Below are positions 16,420-25,875 of a stretch of DNA of 64,000 nucleotides, one piece after another. The notes beneath the pieces are model-generated. The model was given only the letters and a program-made list of their open reading frames with translations, ran no database searches and was not told where the DNA came from. The stretch is taken from contig NZ_PXNS01000002.1 in NCBI RefSeq assembly GCF_003045775.1, positions 1 to 64,000 of the forward strand, read 5' to 3'. How positions within the stretch are numbered: position 1 is the first letter of the stretch; each line of letters starts with the position of its first letter. The translations under genes and the position numbers were made by a program. This DNA is from Halomonas litopenaei. Lineage in GTDB: Bacteria; Pseudomonadota; Gammaproteobacteria; Pseudomonadales; Halomonadaceae.

Positions 16420-18072
16420 TCATGGATGGGCCAGGGTCAGCTTGGGCGACAGGGCGTGAGGGTCTACCTTCAAGTCCAAGATCGCGGGAACCCCTGCCTC
16501 TCTAGCTGCCTGCAGTGCGGCTGGAAATTCGCTATCGCTTGTCACGGTTGCGCCAAAGCCCCCGTAACTTCTGGCGAATGCAGCGAAGTCGGGATTGTGC
16601 ATTCGTGTTCCCGAGGGGCGGTCCGGATACTTTCGTTCCTGATGCATGCGAATGGTGCCGTACATGCCGTTGTTGGACACCAGAACGATGACATTTGCGC
16701 CGTACTGACAGGCAACACCAAACTCTTGCATCACCATCTGAAAGCAGCCATCCCCTGCCAGGCAGACCACGTCTCGCTCGGGGTGGCGCAATTTGGCGGC
16801 GATCGCTGCCGGCAAGCCGTAGCCCATTGAGCCACTGGTGGGGGCAAGCTGGGTGGGCCAGTTGCGATAGCGATAGTAGCGATGAAGCCACGCGGAGTAG
16901 TTCCCGGCACCATTTGTCAGGATGGCATCCTCACCGAGCGCCTCGTTGAGGTGAGAGATGACTTGTTCCATCTTCAGGTCACCGGGGCTCTGCTGTGGTT
17001 GCTGCCACTCCTCGTAGTCCGAGCGCGCGCTGGTGATCCATTGATCACGCGGTGTCTCCGGCGACCTTGCTGCATCGGCCAGCTGACAGACGAGCTCAGC
17101 AGCGTTCGCGACGACGCCGAGGGCCGGTCGATAGACGCGACCAATTTCCGCAGCGTCTGCGTGGACGTGTATGAGGGTCTGTCGCGGCAGGGGAGGCGTC
17201 AGCAAGGTGTAGCCGCTGGTCGTCATTTCGCCCAGTCGAGCACCGAGTGAGAGAATGACATCGGCATTCTTGACGCGTTCCGCGAGCTTGGGGTTGATGC
17301 CGATACCAACGTCGCCAACATAGTGTGAATGTCGGTTGTCGAGATAGTCCTGGCAGCGAAAAGAGGCTCCCACCGGTAGCGCGGCCTTGTCGGCAAATCG
17401 TCCGAGCGCATTGGCGGCTTTCTGGGACCAGGGCCCACCGCCGACGATAACCAACGGGCGTTCGGCCTTCGCCAGCATGTCGACAATGGCGCCGACATCG
17501 CTCTCAGCCGCCTTGCCCGAAGGAAGCGTGGCAGCCGGTACAGCCGGGGCGCCAGTGTAGTCTGATGAAAGGATGTCCTCGGGAAGTGCGAGCACAACAG
17601 GACCCGGACGGCCGCTTTGAGCGACATGGAAGGCGTGGCTTACGTACTCAGGAATCCGGTCGACGCGATCAATTTCCGCGACCCATTTTGCCAATGGATG
17701 GAACATGGCCCGGTAGTCGACTTCCTGGAATGCTTCTCTGTCGCGCTGATCGCTCGCCACCTGCCCAATGAAGAGGATCATGGGCGTCGAGTCCTGGTAG
17801 GCGACATGTACGCCACAGGAAGCGTTGGTGGCGCCGGGGCCCCGAGTGACGAAAGCGATGCCGGGACGCCCGGTAAGTTTCCCATCGGCTTCGGCCATCA
17901 GCGAGGCCCCGCCTTCGTGTCGCGTCACGATGGTGTCCACGCCGGAATCGAAAAGCCCATCAAGAGCGGCCAGGTAGCTTTCTCCAGGCACACAAAATAC
18001 CCGTTCCACCCCCTGTGCCTCGAGGGCTTCGACGAGAACTTTTCCACCATGACGTGACGGTTGTTCACTCAT
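16420..18072 (-). CDS. thiamine-diphosphate-dependent enzyme, acetolactate synthase-like
   Basis: 550 residues with the three-domain layout of the acetolactate synthase/benzoylformate decarboxylase family. The cofactor-activating Glu is in TRHEGGAS (about 50-57). The diphosphate motif GDG...NN reads AGDGCFQMV and SNNGMYG. The protein does not look like the biosynthetic IlvB and lacks a small-subunit partner. It is probably a catabolic decarboxylase or lyase of unknown substrate. It starts 18 bases after the GntR gene on the same strand, and a TRAP carrier remnant faces away from them, so it likely acts on an imported organic acid. Confidence 0.85.
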   Translation of the reverse strand: MSEQPSRHGGKVLVEALEAQGVERVFCVPGESYLAALDGLFDSGVDTIVTRHEGGASLMAEADGKLTGRPGIAFVTRGPGATNASCGVHVAYQDSTPMILFIGQVASDQRDREAFQEVDYRAMFHPLAKWVAEIDRVDRIPEYVSHAFHVAQSGRPGPVVLALPEDILSSDYTGAPAVPAATLPSGKAAESDVGAIVDMLAKAERPLVIVGGGPWSQKAANALGRFADKAALPVGASFRCQDYLDNRHSHYVGDVGIGINPKLAERVKNADVILSLGARLGEMTTSGYTLLTPPLPRQTLIHVHADAAEIGRVYRPALGVVANAAELVCQLADAARSPETPRDQWITSARSDYEEWQQPQQSPGDLKMEQVISHLNEALGEDAILTNGAGNYSAWLHRYYRYRNWPTQLAPTSGSMGYGLPAAIAAKLRHPERDVVCLAGDGCFQMVMQEFGVACQYGANVIVLVSNNGMYGTIRMHQERKYPDRPSGTRMHNPDFAAFARSYGGFGATVTSDSEFPAALQAAREAGVPAILDLKVDPHALSPKLTLAHP

Positions 18073-18090
18073 AAATCTAGACCTTTGTTC

Positions 18091-18831
18091 TTATAGAAAG
18101 TCTTCGCGAGCTGCCAGGCGCTCAGCCGCGCGTTCGAAGCGTAGGCGTGTCGCGCTGCGGGCGAGCGACGCATCCTGTATTGCCAGTGCATCTCTCACCG
18201 CGCGATGTTCATCCAGAATGGAAGGGCCGAATTCAGAAGCCGCTGCATTCTTCAGAAAGGCCGAGCGCAGGTTGCTCTGTATATTCCCCTCAATCATGCC
18301 GATAACCTCGACATAATATTCATTGTCAGAAGCTTCGGTAATGCGGCGATAGAATTCGAGCTCGGTGTCGACTCTTTGCTCAAGCGCTCCATCTGGACCG
18401 AGTGCGTCGAGTCGCTCGATTTCTGCAAAGAGTTCTTCTAAAGCCTGCATTTGCTCAGCCGTGCGTGTTCCAGCGGCAAGCGCCGAGGCTCCTGCCTGCA
18501 CCTCTGCTCTAAGCTGAAGCAACTTTATGATCTGCTTGCGTTTTTCGAAACATCCCGGGCTGATGCGAAACGCCGACCGATTGGTGGTTTCCGTAATAAA
18601 AGTGCCGACGCCACGTCGAGAGTCGACGACGCCATCGTACTTGAGAAGCGAAATCGCCTCGCGGATCACCGTGCGCGCGACGCCAAATTTCTTGGAAAGT
18701 ACCGCCTCGGTGGGAAGGCGGTCGCCAGGCTGAAGCTGGCCTCCTTCGATCGCCTTGGTCAGGGCTACCGCGACCTCATCAGGTAGCCGGCGAGGGCGAT
18801 CAATACGCCCATAGATTTCAAAATCCTGCAT
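18091..18831 (-). CDS. GntR-family (FCD/FadR-type) transcriptional regulator
   Basis: 246 residues from ATG 18831, behind an AGGAAGA ribosome binding site; an upstream in-frame ATG at 18894 lacks one. The winged helix is typical (RLPDEVAVALTKAIEG, then GDRLPTEAVLSKKFGVARTV and SRRGVGTFI). An all-helical FCD effector domain follows. It is the first gene of an operon with the thiamine-diphosphate enzyme. A consensus FCD operator (TTGTCAGACAA) lies about 110 bp upstream, so autoregulation and control of the divergent TRAP genes are likely. Confidence 0.9.
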   Translation of the reverse strand: MQDFEIYGRIDRPRRLPDEVAVALTKAIEGGQLQPGDRLPTEAVLSKKFGVARTVIREAISLLKYDGVVDSRRGVGTFITETTNRSAFRISPGCFEKRKQIIKLLQLRAEVQAGASALAAGTRTAEQMQALEELFAEIERLDALGPDGALEQRVDTELEFYRRITEASDNEYYVEVIGMIEGNIQSNLRSAFLKNAAASEFGPSILDEHRAVRDALAIQDASLARSATRLRFERAAERLAAREDFL

Positions 18832-18939
18832 TGGGATGTCTTCCTGATCGTCTGAACAGCTCAAGCTGCGACGCGTCGTTGAAGCGTAGGCCATGCGACC
18901 TGTAAGGGGCTAGTGCGACAAAGGTAGCATTAAAAACAG

Positions 18940-18950
18940 TTGTCAGACAA
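18940..18950. promoter_or_regulatory. GntR/FCD operator TTGTCAGACAA
   Basis: A perfect 5-1-5 palindrome (TTGTC-A-GACAA) in the divergent region between the GntR gene and the truncated TRAP genes. It fits the TNGTNNNACNA consensus of FadR-type regulators. Confidence 0.65.
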
Positions 18951-18966
18951 ACTGACATAAACTAAT

Positions 18967-19194
18967 TTGAGGCTAAAGGCCGGTGTGATCATGATCATGT
19001 GTTCGATGGTCGGTTTGCTGACGCCTCCCTTGGGTATGGTTCTCTTTGCTACATCGTCGATAGCCAAAATCAGCGTCGGCCGCTTGTCGCGTGCCTTGAC
19101 GCCTTACTTGATTGGTCTTTTCGTGGTGTTGATGGCCGTCGTCATGATTCCAGCGATATCGACATGGCTGCCTGATCTGGTGATGAACTCATGA
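18967..19194 (+). pseudogene. dctM: truncated TRAP large permease (DctM), C-terminal fragment
   Basis: About 75 residues corresponding only to the end of DctM: VIMIMCSMVGLLTPPLGMVL, then two hydrophobic stretches and ISTWLPDLVMN. The usual protein is about 425 residues, so roughly 350 N-terminal residues are missing. The frame begins at a TTG right after the regulator's upstream region, which marks a deletion junction near 18,965. No dctP gene is present. The fragment overlaps the dctQ start by 4 bp. Confidence 0.85.
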
Positions 19195-19688
19195 ATAAAC
19201 TTGATCGAGTGGTGGGCCAACTCCTGCGCGCGATTGCCTCGTTCTGTTTGGCAGCGTTATTCATCCTGCTGTTTTCAAGCGTCATTGCGCGCAGCTTTCA
19301 ACTTGCGAGCTTCGCATGGCTGGATGAGGTGGTAAGGGGCTTGTTTTCCTGGATGGTATTCATGGGCTCCTCTGCCTTATGGCGAGAGCGGGGACACTTC
19401 AGAGTAGATTGGCTCGAGCAGGTGATAGGGCAAAAGCGTGCGGCACCTTTGCTCAGGGCCTTTCTGGCATTGCTATCCCTTGGATTCATGCTCGCCATGA
19501 CGTGGTACGGATGGGAGCTGACGGCACGGAGCAGTGCAGTAACGCCTGTACTGAACCTTCCAACGGGGCTTTTCTATGCCGCTACCCCCATCTCGGGAAC
19601 ATTGATGATGATTTACTCATTGCGTGATCTGTTTGAATCGATCGCGGACGTTAAAGCGCCATTTTTCACCATGATGAAGGAGAAGTAG
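19191..19688 (+). CDS. dctQ: TRAP transporter small permease (DctQ)
   Basis: 165 residues with four predicted membrane segments. The typical DctQ stretch FAWLDEVVRGLFSWMVFMGS, followed by ALWRERGHFRVDWL, is intact. It normally partners a large permease (DctM) and an extracytoplasmic binding protein (DctP). Here DctM is truncated and DctP absent, so the carrier is almost certainly non-functional unless the parts are supplied from elsewhere. The order M then Q is less common than Q then M. Confidence 0.85.
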   Translation: MNKLDRVVGQLLRAIASFCLAALFILLFSSVIARSFQLASFAWLDEVVRGLFSWMVFMGSSALWRERGHFRVDWLEQVIGQKRAAPLLRAFLALLSLGFMLAMTWYGWELTARSSAVTPVLNLPTGLFYAATPISGTLMMIYSLRDLFESIADVKAPFFTMMKEK

Positions 19689-19689
19689 G

Positions 19690-20031
19690 ATGATCTACGA
19701 TCTAAGAACATACACATGCCGCCCGGGTACCATCAAGAAACACATGAAGCTCTATGAAGACCACGGGTGGAAGGTACAGAGTAAACACCTGGGTTATCCC
19801 GTTGTTTATGGGGCGGTTGAAACGGGTGATGTCAACTCCTATGTTCATGTGTGGATGTACGAGGATGCGGCCGACCGCGCAGCCAAGCGCCAGAAGCTAC
19901 AGGCAGACCCGGAGTGGAAGGAGTATCTTGCGAAAAGCGCCGAGGCGGGGTACCTGGTCAGCCAGGAGAACAAGATACTCGTCGCCGCGCCTTTTTTTGA
20001 TCCCATTCACGAGAAGAAGGGGGAAGGGTAG
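19690..20031 (+). CDS. NIPSNAP family protein
   Basis: 113 residues with the family opening MIYDLRTYTCRPGTIKKHMK and the later YVHVWMYEDAADRAAKR and DPEWKEYL. NIPSNAP proteins have a dimeric ferredoxin-like fold; bacterial members often sit in catabolic operons, with no defined chemistry. The gene starts 1 base after the dctQ stop, so it belongs to the damaged TRAP operon and presumably to the pathway of the neighbouring thiamine-diphosphate enzyme. Confidence 0.85.
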   Translation: MIYDLRTYTCRPGTIKKHMKLYEDHGWKVQSKHLGYPVVYGAVETGDVNSYVHVWMYEDAADRAAKRQKLQADPEWKEYLAKSAEAGYLVSQENKILVAAPFFDPIHEKKGEG

Positions 20032-20095
20032 TGCAACAAACGTGCGGTTTTGATGCAAGTTTATGCTGGCCGATTGGCTCAGACTGTTTTGTCTA

Positions 20096-20272
20096 GTTGG
20101 GGAGGGCATGACGATGATGTGCGTGACCCATGAAATGGAATTTGCCAAGGCCGTGGCCGATCGTATCGTCTTCATGGACGCGGGCAAGATCGTCGAGATC
20201 AACGAACCGACCGGGTTCTTCACCAACCCGCAGAACGAACGGCTGCAGAACTTCCTGGGTCAGATTACCTGA
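20096..20272 (+). pseudogene. fragment of polar amino-acid ABC transporter ATPase
   Basis: About 58 residues matching only the C-terminus of GlnQ/HisP-type ATPases: GEGMTMMCVTHEMEFAKAVA, then RIVFMDAGKIVE, EPTGFFTNP and LQNFLGQI. Walker A, signature and Walker B are absent. Together with the truncated dctM this shows that several deletions shaped this segment. Confidence 0.85.
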
Positions 20273-20290
20273 GCTGACAAAGGGCCAGGC

Positions 20291-20323
20291 CTCCCTGCCG
20301 GTGCGTGCCGGCAGGGGGGCTTT
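20291..20323 (+). terminator. terminator after ABC ATPase fragment
   Basis: CCCTGCCGG (20293-20301) pairs with CCGGCAGGG (20308-20316), followed by GGGGC and TTT. It probably belonged to the original ABC operon. Confidence 0.6.
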
Positions 20324-20436
20324 GTCGATGTGATAGTCGTATCGAGTTTTTCAAACTTCTGGCGGCTTCTCAGTAGAGTCTCCACTTACTATCGACACAG
20401 GGCAGCATCCGCCGCCCTGCGTGTGTGAGTGGTGAC

Positions 20437-22026
20437 TTATCCGAGTACGCCCTGGCTACGCAGGTAGTCGTCGTAGCTGCCACTGAAGTCGACGATGCCA
20501 TCGTCCTTCATCTCGATGACGCGGGTGGCCAGTGAGCCGACGAACTCGCGGTCGTGGCTGACGAAGATCAGGGTGCCGGGATAGTGCTCGAGCGCCAGGT
20601 TGAGCGCCTCGATGGACTCCATGTCGAGGTGGTTGGTGGGCTCGTCCATCACCAGCACGTTGGGGTTCTGCAGCGAGAGCTTGCCGAACAGCATGCGTCC
20701 CTGTTCGCCGCCTGAAATCACCTTCACCGACTTGCCGATATCATCATTGGAGAACAGCATCCGCCCGAGGGCGCCGCGCACGATCTGTTCACCGGCGGTG
20801 GTCCACTGCTGCATCCATTCGAACAGGGTTTCGCCCCCCTCGAAGTCCGCCGCGTGGTCCTGGGCGAAATAGCCCACTTCGGCGGCATCGGTCCATTTGA
20901 CCTCACCGGCGTCGGGCTCCATCGCGCCGACCAGGCAGTTGAGCAGGGTGGTCTTGCCGATGCCGTTGGGGCCGATGATGGCGACCCGCTCTCCGGCTTC
21001 AATACGCAGCCCAAAGCGCTCGAACAGGACATTGTCGTCCCAGGCCTTGGACAGCGCTTCCACTTCCAGCGCCTGGCGGTGGATCTTCTTGTTCTGCTCG
21101 AAGCGAATGAACGGACTGACCCGTGACGACGGCTTGATCTCGTCGAGCTGGATCTTGTCGATCCTACGCTGGCGTGAGGTCGCCTGCTTGGCCTTGGAGG
21201 CATTGGCCGAGAAGCGACTGACGAACTGCTTGAGCTCGGCAATTTCTGCCTTTTTCTTGGCGTTTTCGGACTGCAGACGTTCACGCGCCTGGGTGGCCGC
21301 GGTCATGTACTCGTCATAGTTGCCGGGGAACAGCTGCAGCTCGCCGTAGTCCAGATCCGCCATGTGCGTGCACACACTATTCAGGAAGTGGCGATCGTGG
21401 GAGATGATGATCATGGTCGACGAGCGCGCACGAAGAATATCCTCGAGCCAGCGAATCGTGTTGATGTCCAGGTGGTTGGTCGGCTCATCGAGCAGCAGCA
21501 CATCGGGGTCGCTGAACAGCGCCTGGGCCAGCAGTACGCGCAGTTTCCAGCCCGGTGCCACCACACTCATCGGCTGGTCGTGCTGCTCAAGCAGAATCCC
21601 CAGACCCAGCAGCAGCTCACCGGCACGAGCCTCGGCGGTGTAGCCGTCGAGCTCGGCGTAGCGGACTTCGAGGTCTGCCACCGCCATGCCGTCTTCTTCG
21701 CTCATCTCGGCCTGGGAGTAGATGCGCTCGCGCTCAGCGGTCACGCTCCAGAGTTCTTCGTTGCCCATGATGACGGTGTCGATGACACGTTCGTCCTCGA
21801 AGGCGAACTGGTCCTGGCGCAACTTGCCCAGGCGAGTGGTGGCGTCCTTCATCACCTGGCCGCTGGTCGGCTCGAGGTCGCCCCCGAGGATCTTCATCAG
21901 GGTCGACTTGCCACAGCCGTTGGCGCCGATCAGACCGTAGCGGTGGCCCTGGCCGAATTTGACAGAAACGTTTTCAAACAGCGGCTTGGGGCCAAACTGC
22001 ATGGTGATGTTGGCGGTAGAGAGCAC
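20437..22026 (-). CDS. ybiT: ABC-F family ATPase YbiT
   Basis: 529 residues from a GTG at 22026. That start aligns with the E. coli YbiT start ([11 protein letters not shown] compared with LVSSNVTMQFG), although the frame is open to 22158. Two ABC domains are joined by the ABC-F linker: Walker [10 protein letters not shown] and GPNGIGKTT, Walker [12 protein letters not shown] and [11 protein letters not shown], and signature SGGEQGRM in domain 2. The P-site tRNA interaction motif region is rich in Lys/Arg ([13 protein letters not shown]). ABC-F proteins act on ribosomes and are not transporters. It is a stand-alone gene. Confidence 0.95.
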   Translation of the reverse strand: MLSTANITMQFGPKPLFENVSVKFGQGHRYGLIGANGCGKSTLMKILGGDLEPTSGQVMKDATTRLGKLRQDQFAFEDERVIDTVIMGNEELWSVTAERERIYSQAEMSEEDGMAVADLEVRYAELDGYTAEARAGELLLGLGILLEQHDQPMSVVAPGWKLRVLLAQALFSDPDVLLLDEPTNHLDINTIRWLEDILRARSSTMIIISHDRHFLNSVCTHMADLDYGELQLFPGNYDEYMTAATQARERLQSENAKKKAEIAELKQFVSRFSANASKAKQATSRQRRIDKIQLDEIKPSSRVSPFIRFEQNKKIHRQALEVEALSKAWDDNVLFERFGLRIEAGERVAIIGPNGIGKTTLLNCLVGAMEPDAGEVKWTDAAEVGYFAQDHAADFEGGETLFEWMQQWTTAGEQIVRGALGRMLFSNDDIGKSVKVISGGEQGRMLFGKLSLQNPNVLVMDEPTNHLDMESIEALNLALEHYPGTLIFVSHDREFVGSLATRVIEMKDDGIVDFSGSYDDYLRSQGVLG

Positions 22027-22361
22027 GGCGGAGTATCTCGCGGGATGAACATGAATGAGAGACTTGGGCCGGCACGGCAAGGGGCTTCGACCAAAGTGGA
22101 GGGCGCATTGTACGCGTCTGACCCGCTGGCTAGCTACTGGGGTCCCAGACTGACACACAGGAATGTGGGAGACAGGAGGCGACTTGGCATCTGCCTGCCG
22201 ATTCCCTCACCATACCCCCTTCAGATCACCGCACCCTTCGCGGCGCGCTCGCCAACCGCCTGCCTTGCACTGGATGGCTGGTGCTATCTGCCGTTGTCTG
22301 CCGCTGTCTGTCACCCCAGGGGCGTCCCTGCCAACTACCCGGCCCATCACATCTTCTGCCT
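22027..22361. other. divergent intergenic region, nothing recognised
   Basis: 335 bases between the divergent starts of ybiT and a LysR gene. It must contain both promoters, but I cannot single out convincing elements. Confidence 0.4.
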
Positions 22362-23300
22362 ATGAACCCCAACCCCGCTTCCATGAAGTCGCTGATCGCC
22401 TTCGAGGCCACGGCCCGGCTCGGCTCCATGACCGCCGCTGCGGAGGCCGAGCGAACCACCCAGCCGACCATCTCCCAGCGAATCCGGGGGCTGGAGGAAT
22501 ACCTGGGGTTGGTACTGTTCGACCGGCACGGTGGCCGGCTGAGCTTGACCGTCGAGGGCGAGCGCTTCTACCGCGAGATGGCGCCGAGTCTCACCACCCT
22601 CAGAGACACCTGTGATCGCTTCGTGCGCCACGGCCAGGGGCCAGCGCCAACGGTCGTCATCGCAGCCGACGCGGGTTTTACCCACCTGTGGCTGTTGCCC
22701 CGGCTACCGGCGCTCAAGCGGGCCTTTCCCGACTTCAGCTTTCACCTGATGCCGATCGACCGCTCGGACGATCCGCAGCTGCTGGCCGCCGACATCGCGA
22801 TTCGTTTCGGGCCTTATCTGCCCCAGGAAGAAGGGCGGCTGGTGGCCCGGGAGGCGGTCTTCCCGGTGTGCAGCCCAGACTACGCGCAGGCACATGGGCT
22901 ATCCGGCCCCCTGTCGGCACAGGACCTGTCACGGCTCTCGCTGTTGCACCAGGACATCAGGAATCCGCGTTGGCTCGACTGGGCCCAGTGGTGCCGCCAT
23001 GCGGGGCTCACTCCACCCCCGGCGGAGGATATCTTCGCCTACCACAACTACGCGCTGTTGCTGAACGCGGCGCTGGCGCATCAGGGCGTGGCGCTGGGCT
23101 GGTCGAACCTGGTCGAGGAGTATCTGGTCACCGGCCAGCTCACTGCCTTGGGACCGCAGGTCACGCGGGAAGACTATGGCTACTGGCTGAGCGTCAAACA
23201 CCAGCGCAGCGCGGTCACGGAGCCGGTCAGGGACTGGCTGCTGGACGCGGTGCATCGTGGTGAGGGAGCCACCTCGGGAGACCCGGGGCGGTTGCGCTGA
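22362..23300 (+). CDS. LysR-family regulator (GcvA-like), near phosphonate operon
   Basis: 312 residues from ATG 22362 (MNPNPASMKSLIAFEATARL). The N-terminal winged helix is complete (SMTAAAEAERTTQPTISQRI), and a periplasmic-binding-like effector domain follows, with LLPRLPALKRAFPDF and the conserved FGPYLPQEE region. It converges on the BCCT-tmpBA operon, so it is a plausible regulator of betaine or phosphonate use. That link rests on position only. Confidence 0.9.
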   Translation: MNPNPASMKSLIAFEATARLGSMTAAAEAERTTQPTISQRIRGLEEYLGLVLFDRHGGRLSLTVEGERFYREMAPSLTTLRDTCDRFVRHGQGPAPTVVIAADAGFTHLWLLPRLPALKRAFPDFSFHLMPIDRSDDPQLLAADIAIRFGPYLPQEEGRLVAREAVFPVCSPDYAQAHGLSGPLSAQDLSRLSLLHQDIRNPRWLDWAQWCRHAGLTPPPAEDIFAYHNYALLLNAALAHQGVALGWSNLVEEYLVTGQLTALGPQVTREDYGYWLSVKHQRSAVTEPVRDWLLDAVHRGEGATSGDPGRLR

Positions 23301-23447
23301 GGGGGCGCCAGATCGGGGTAGATAAGACGCACTGACGCAAAGCAGGGCATGCGTTGGGCGTGGATGCGTTCGCCATGGTGATGGCAAAGGTGCAGAGAGG
23401 AAGAGAGGAAGAGAGGTGACGAGGATAGAGAGGGGCGGGGCCCAGGA

Positions 23448-23472
23448 CCCCGTGCCCGATGTGGGCACGGGG
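23448..23472. terminator. bidirectional terminator-like hairpin between convergent genes
   Basis: CCCCGTGCCC and GGGCACGGGG form a perfect 10-bp stem with a 5-base loop between the LysR stop and the BCCT stop. No T-run is present. Just to the left is a short purine-rich repeat of GAAGAGAG. Confidence 0.5.
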
Positions 23473-23479
23473 CGGCCTG

Positions 23480-25117
23480 TCAGCGCCGGCGCGGGCGCAG
23501 TCGGAAGCCTTGGCGATAGGGATCGCCCGGTTCGCGGAACAGCGAGAGCAGCACGCCGAGGGTCATGACCAGGATGACCACGCTGACCGGCAGGGCGGCA
23601 GCGATCAGGGCGGTCTGCAGGGCGGAAAGCCCACCGACCACCAGCAGCACGGCGGCCACCAGGCCGATCACCACACCCCAGAAGACGCGGAACAGCTTGG
23701 GCGGATCGTCATCGCCCAGCGACAGGATGGTGGTCAGCACCAGGGTGCCGGAGTCGGATGAGGTGATGAACCAGCTCATCAGCAGGAACACCATCATGGC
23801 CGACAGTACCCAGCCGAAGACGCCAGAGCCGACGATCCCGTCCGCGGTGGCGAACAGCGCAGACGGCAGATCCCAGGCGCGCACCATCTCCATGATGCCG
23901 GCAGTGCCGGCGCCACCGGCGGCGTTCAGCTCCTGGTGGATGGCGTTGCCGCCGAAGATGACCAGCCAGACAAAGGCCAGCAGCGTCGGTACCAGCAGCA
24001 CACCGAGGACGAATTCGCGCAGGGTGCGGCCCTTGGAGATGCGCGCGATGAACAGCCCGACGAAGGGAGCCCAGGCGAGCCACCAGCCCCAGTAGAAGAT
24101 GGTCCAGGCCTGCTGCCATTCGCTGGTACCGGATTGTTCGGCGTACCACAGGCCCATGGGAATGACCTCGGTGGCGTAGTCCGCCAGCGTCTCGCCGAAG
24201 GTCTGGATCAGCCACAGGGTCGGCCCGCCGAACAGGAAGATGCCGATCACCACCGCGGATACCCAGATGTTGAGCACCGAGATGATGCGGATGCCCTTCT
24301 GCACGCCGCTGACCACCGAGATGATCGACAGCGTCGAGATCACCGCGATCAGCACCAGTTGGGTCGGCAGGCCATCGTCGATGCCGAACAGCTTTTCCAG
24401 TCCCACGCCCATCTGGCTGACGCCGAGTCCCAGCGAGGTGGCCACACCGAACACGCAGCCAAGCACGCCGAAGATGTCGAACAGGTGCCCGGCAGGCCCG
24501 AAGATGCGATCGCCGATAAAGGGGTAAAGCGCCGATCTTAACGCCAGCGGCAGGCCCTTGCGGTAGGCGAAGTAGGCCAGCGACATGCCGACGATGACGT
24601 AGATCGCCCAGCCGTGCAGCCCCCAATGGAAGACCGTCACCCGCAGCGCGTCGATGGCGCGCTCATGCCCGATGGCGGTGGCCCCGGCCATGTCGGCGTG
24701 GGGGTTGTTGGGGTAGCCGAAGGAGTCGGTATTATCGAGATAGAAGATCGGCTCGGCGACACCGAAGAACAGGATGCCGATACCGATGCCGGCGGAGAAC
24801 AGCATCGAGAACCAGGCGAAGTTGCTGAACTCCGGTCGGCTGTCGTCGGTGCCCAGACGGATGCTGCCGTAGCGACTGCAGACGATAAAGGCGCAGACCA
24901 CCAGCAGGGCGACCACGGTCACCAGGTAGTAGCCGCTGAAGGTGCCCTCGATCCAGGCGCGTGCGGTGCCGAAGACCACGGCGGCGGTGTCGGAACTGAG
25001 ACCGGTGAACAGTACGAAGAGCAGGATCAGCGCCCCTGACGTGATCGTCATGCCGCGGTGCATGCCCTGGAAGGGGCCGCGTTGTTCGAGTTCGGTCACC
25101 TTGTAGTCGGTGCCCAT
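23480..25117 (-). CDS. BCCT family betaine/choline-type transporter
   Basis: 545 residues, 12 predicted membrane helices. The BCCT stretch GIGIGILFFGVAEP lies in the first third, and the signature TIFYWGWWLAWAPFVG, then RISKGRTLREF, lies in the second half. These sodium- or proton-coupled carriers import quaternary ammonium compounds such as choline, carnitine or glycine betaine. The short C-terminus (RLRPRRR) argues against an osmosensory BetP-type tail. It is the last gene of the tmpA-tmpB operon (170-bp gap), so it may bring in a substrate or betaine product. Confidence 0.9.
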   Translation of the reverse strand: MGTDYKVTELEQRGPFQGMHRGMTITSGALILLFVLFTGLSSDTAAVVFGTARAWIEGTFSGYYLVTVVALLVVCAFIVCSRYGSIRLGTDDSRPEFSNFAWFSMLFSAGIGIGILFFGVAEPIFYLDNTDSFGYPNNPHADMAGATAIGHERAIDALRVTVFHWGLHGWAIYVIVGMSLAYFAYRKGLPLALRSALYPFIGDRIFGPAGHLFDIFGVLGCVFGVATSLGLGVSQMGVGLEKLFGIDDGLPTQLVLIAVISTLSIISVVSGVQKGIRIISVLNIWVSAVVIGIFLFGGPTLWLIQTFGETLADYATEVIPMGLWYAEQSGTSEWQQAWTIFYWGWWLAWAPFVGLFIARISKGRTLREFVLGVLLVPTLLAFVWLVIFGGNAIHQELNAAGGAGTAGIMEMVRAWDLPSALFATADGIVGSGVFGWVLSAMMVFLLMSWFITSSDSGTLVLTTILSLGDDDPPKLFRVFWGVVIGLVAAVLLVVGGLSALQTALIAAALPVSVVILVMTLGVLLSLFREPGDPYRQGFRLRPRRR

Positions 25118-25247
25118 TACCGCGTGGGGATTGTCGTCGGGGGGAGACCCCGGGGAAGATGATTCTGGAGTAGCGATAGTCTGTGTCCTCTTGAGCCGGA
25201 CCTCGGGCCGGCGATCCCGCTGCCGCTACCGTGAGCGGCCTTGTCGG

Positions 25248-25274
25248 CGCGGCGGCTCGGGGCGAGCCGCCGCG
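25248..25274 (-). promoter_or_regulatory. strong intercistronic hairpin between tmpB and BCCT gene
   Basis: CGCGGCGGCTC and GAGCCGCCGCG form an 11-bp perfect stem with a 5-base loop, 14 bases after the tmpB stop. No T-run follows on the minus strand. It may stabilise the tmpAB message or reduce read-through into the transporter gene. Confidence 0.5.
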
Positions 25275-25287
25275 TCAGACCTGTGGC

Positions 25288-25875
25288 TCATGGCTCCAGC
25301 GGATGCTCCTCGCCGATCACCTCCGGATCGAAGGGCTGGCGAGCGAAGATGCGCCGCAGCATGGGCTCGAAGTGTTCCAGTGGTGGCGTCGGATAGTCCG
25401 GATCGAACGCCGCCTGATCGTAGCGTTCACAGAAGTTCACGCAACTCTGGTACCAGGGATGGTCCCGGTAGCGATCGCGTTCGTGTGGATCCTCTCCGAA
25501 GTGGTGCGCATAGTACACTTTTTGGAACAGTCCGTGGTGATGGATCACCCAGGTCACTTCGGCGCGCACATAGGGCCGGATGATGGCGGCGGCTAGCTGG
25601 GAGTGGTTGTAGGGCGCCAGGTCGTCACCGAGATCGTGCAGCAGCGCGGCCACGATCATGTCCTCGTCGGCACCGTCGGCTTCGGCCCGTGCCGCCGACT
25701 GCAGCGAGTGTTCCAGGCGCGTCACCTGGTAGCCGCTCAGGCTGTTCTCGAGTCGGCGCAGCGCGTCCAGCAGGCGGTCGACCAACCCCTGGTTGAAGTT
25801 ATCTTCGAGTTGCTCGAGAAAGACGTATTCCTCCCGAGTCCCGTCCTTCATCTGGCGAAACGTGACCTTTTCCAT
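25288..25875 (-). CDS. tmpB: HD-domain mixed-valent di-iron oxygenase, TmpB-like
   Basis: 195 residues with an HD-domain fold like PhnZ and TmpB. Likely metal ligands are His56 (TRLEHSLQ), His80-Asp81 (LLHDLGDD), His91 (YNHSQL), a His in VIHHHG (112-114) and Asp153 (CERYDQ). In Leisingera, TmpB oxidatively cleaves (R)-1-hydroxy-2-trimethylaminoethylphosphonate to glycine betaine and phosphate. The assignment to TmpB, not another PhnZ relative, comes from the TmpA-like dioxygenase encoded directly upstream (no gap) and the BCCT carrier downstream. A carnitine- or other alkylphosphonate-specific variant is possible. Confidence 0.72.
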   Translation of the reverse strand: MEKVTFRQMKDGTREEYVFLEQLEDNFNQGLVDRLLDALRRLENSLSGYQVTRLEHSLQSAARAEADGADEDMIVAALLHDLGDDLAPYNHSQLAAAIIRPYVRAEVTWVIHHHGLFQKVYYAHHFGEDPHERDRYRDHPWYQSCVNFCERYDQAAFDPDYPTPPLEHFEPMLRRIFARQPFDPEVIGEEHPLEP

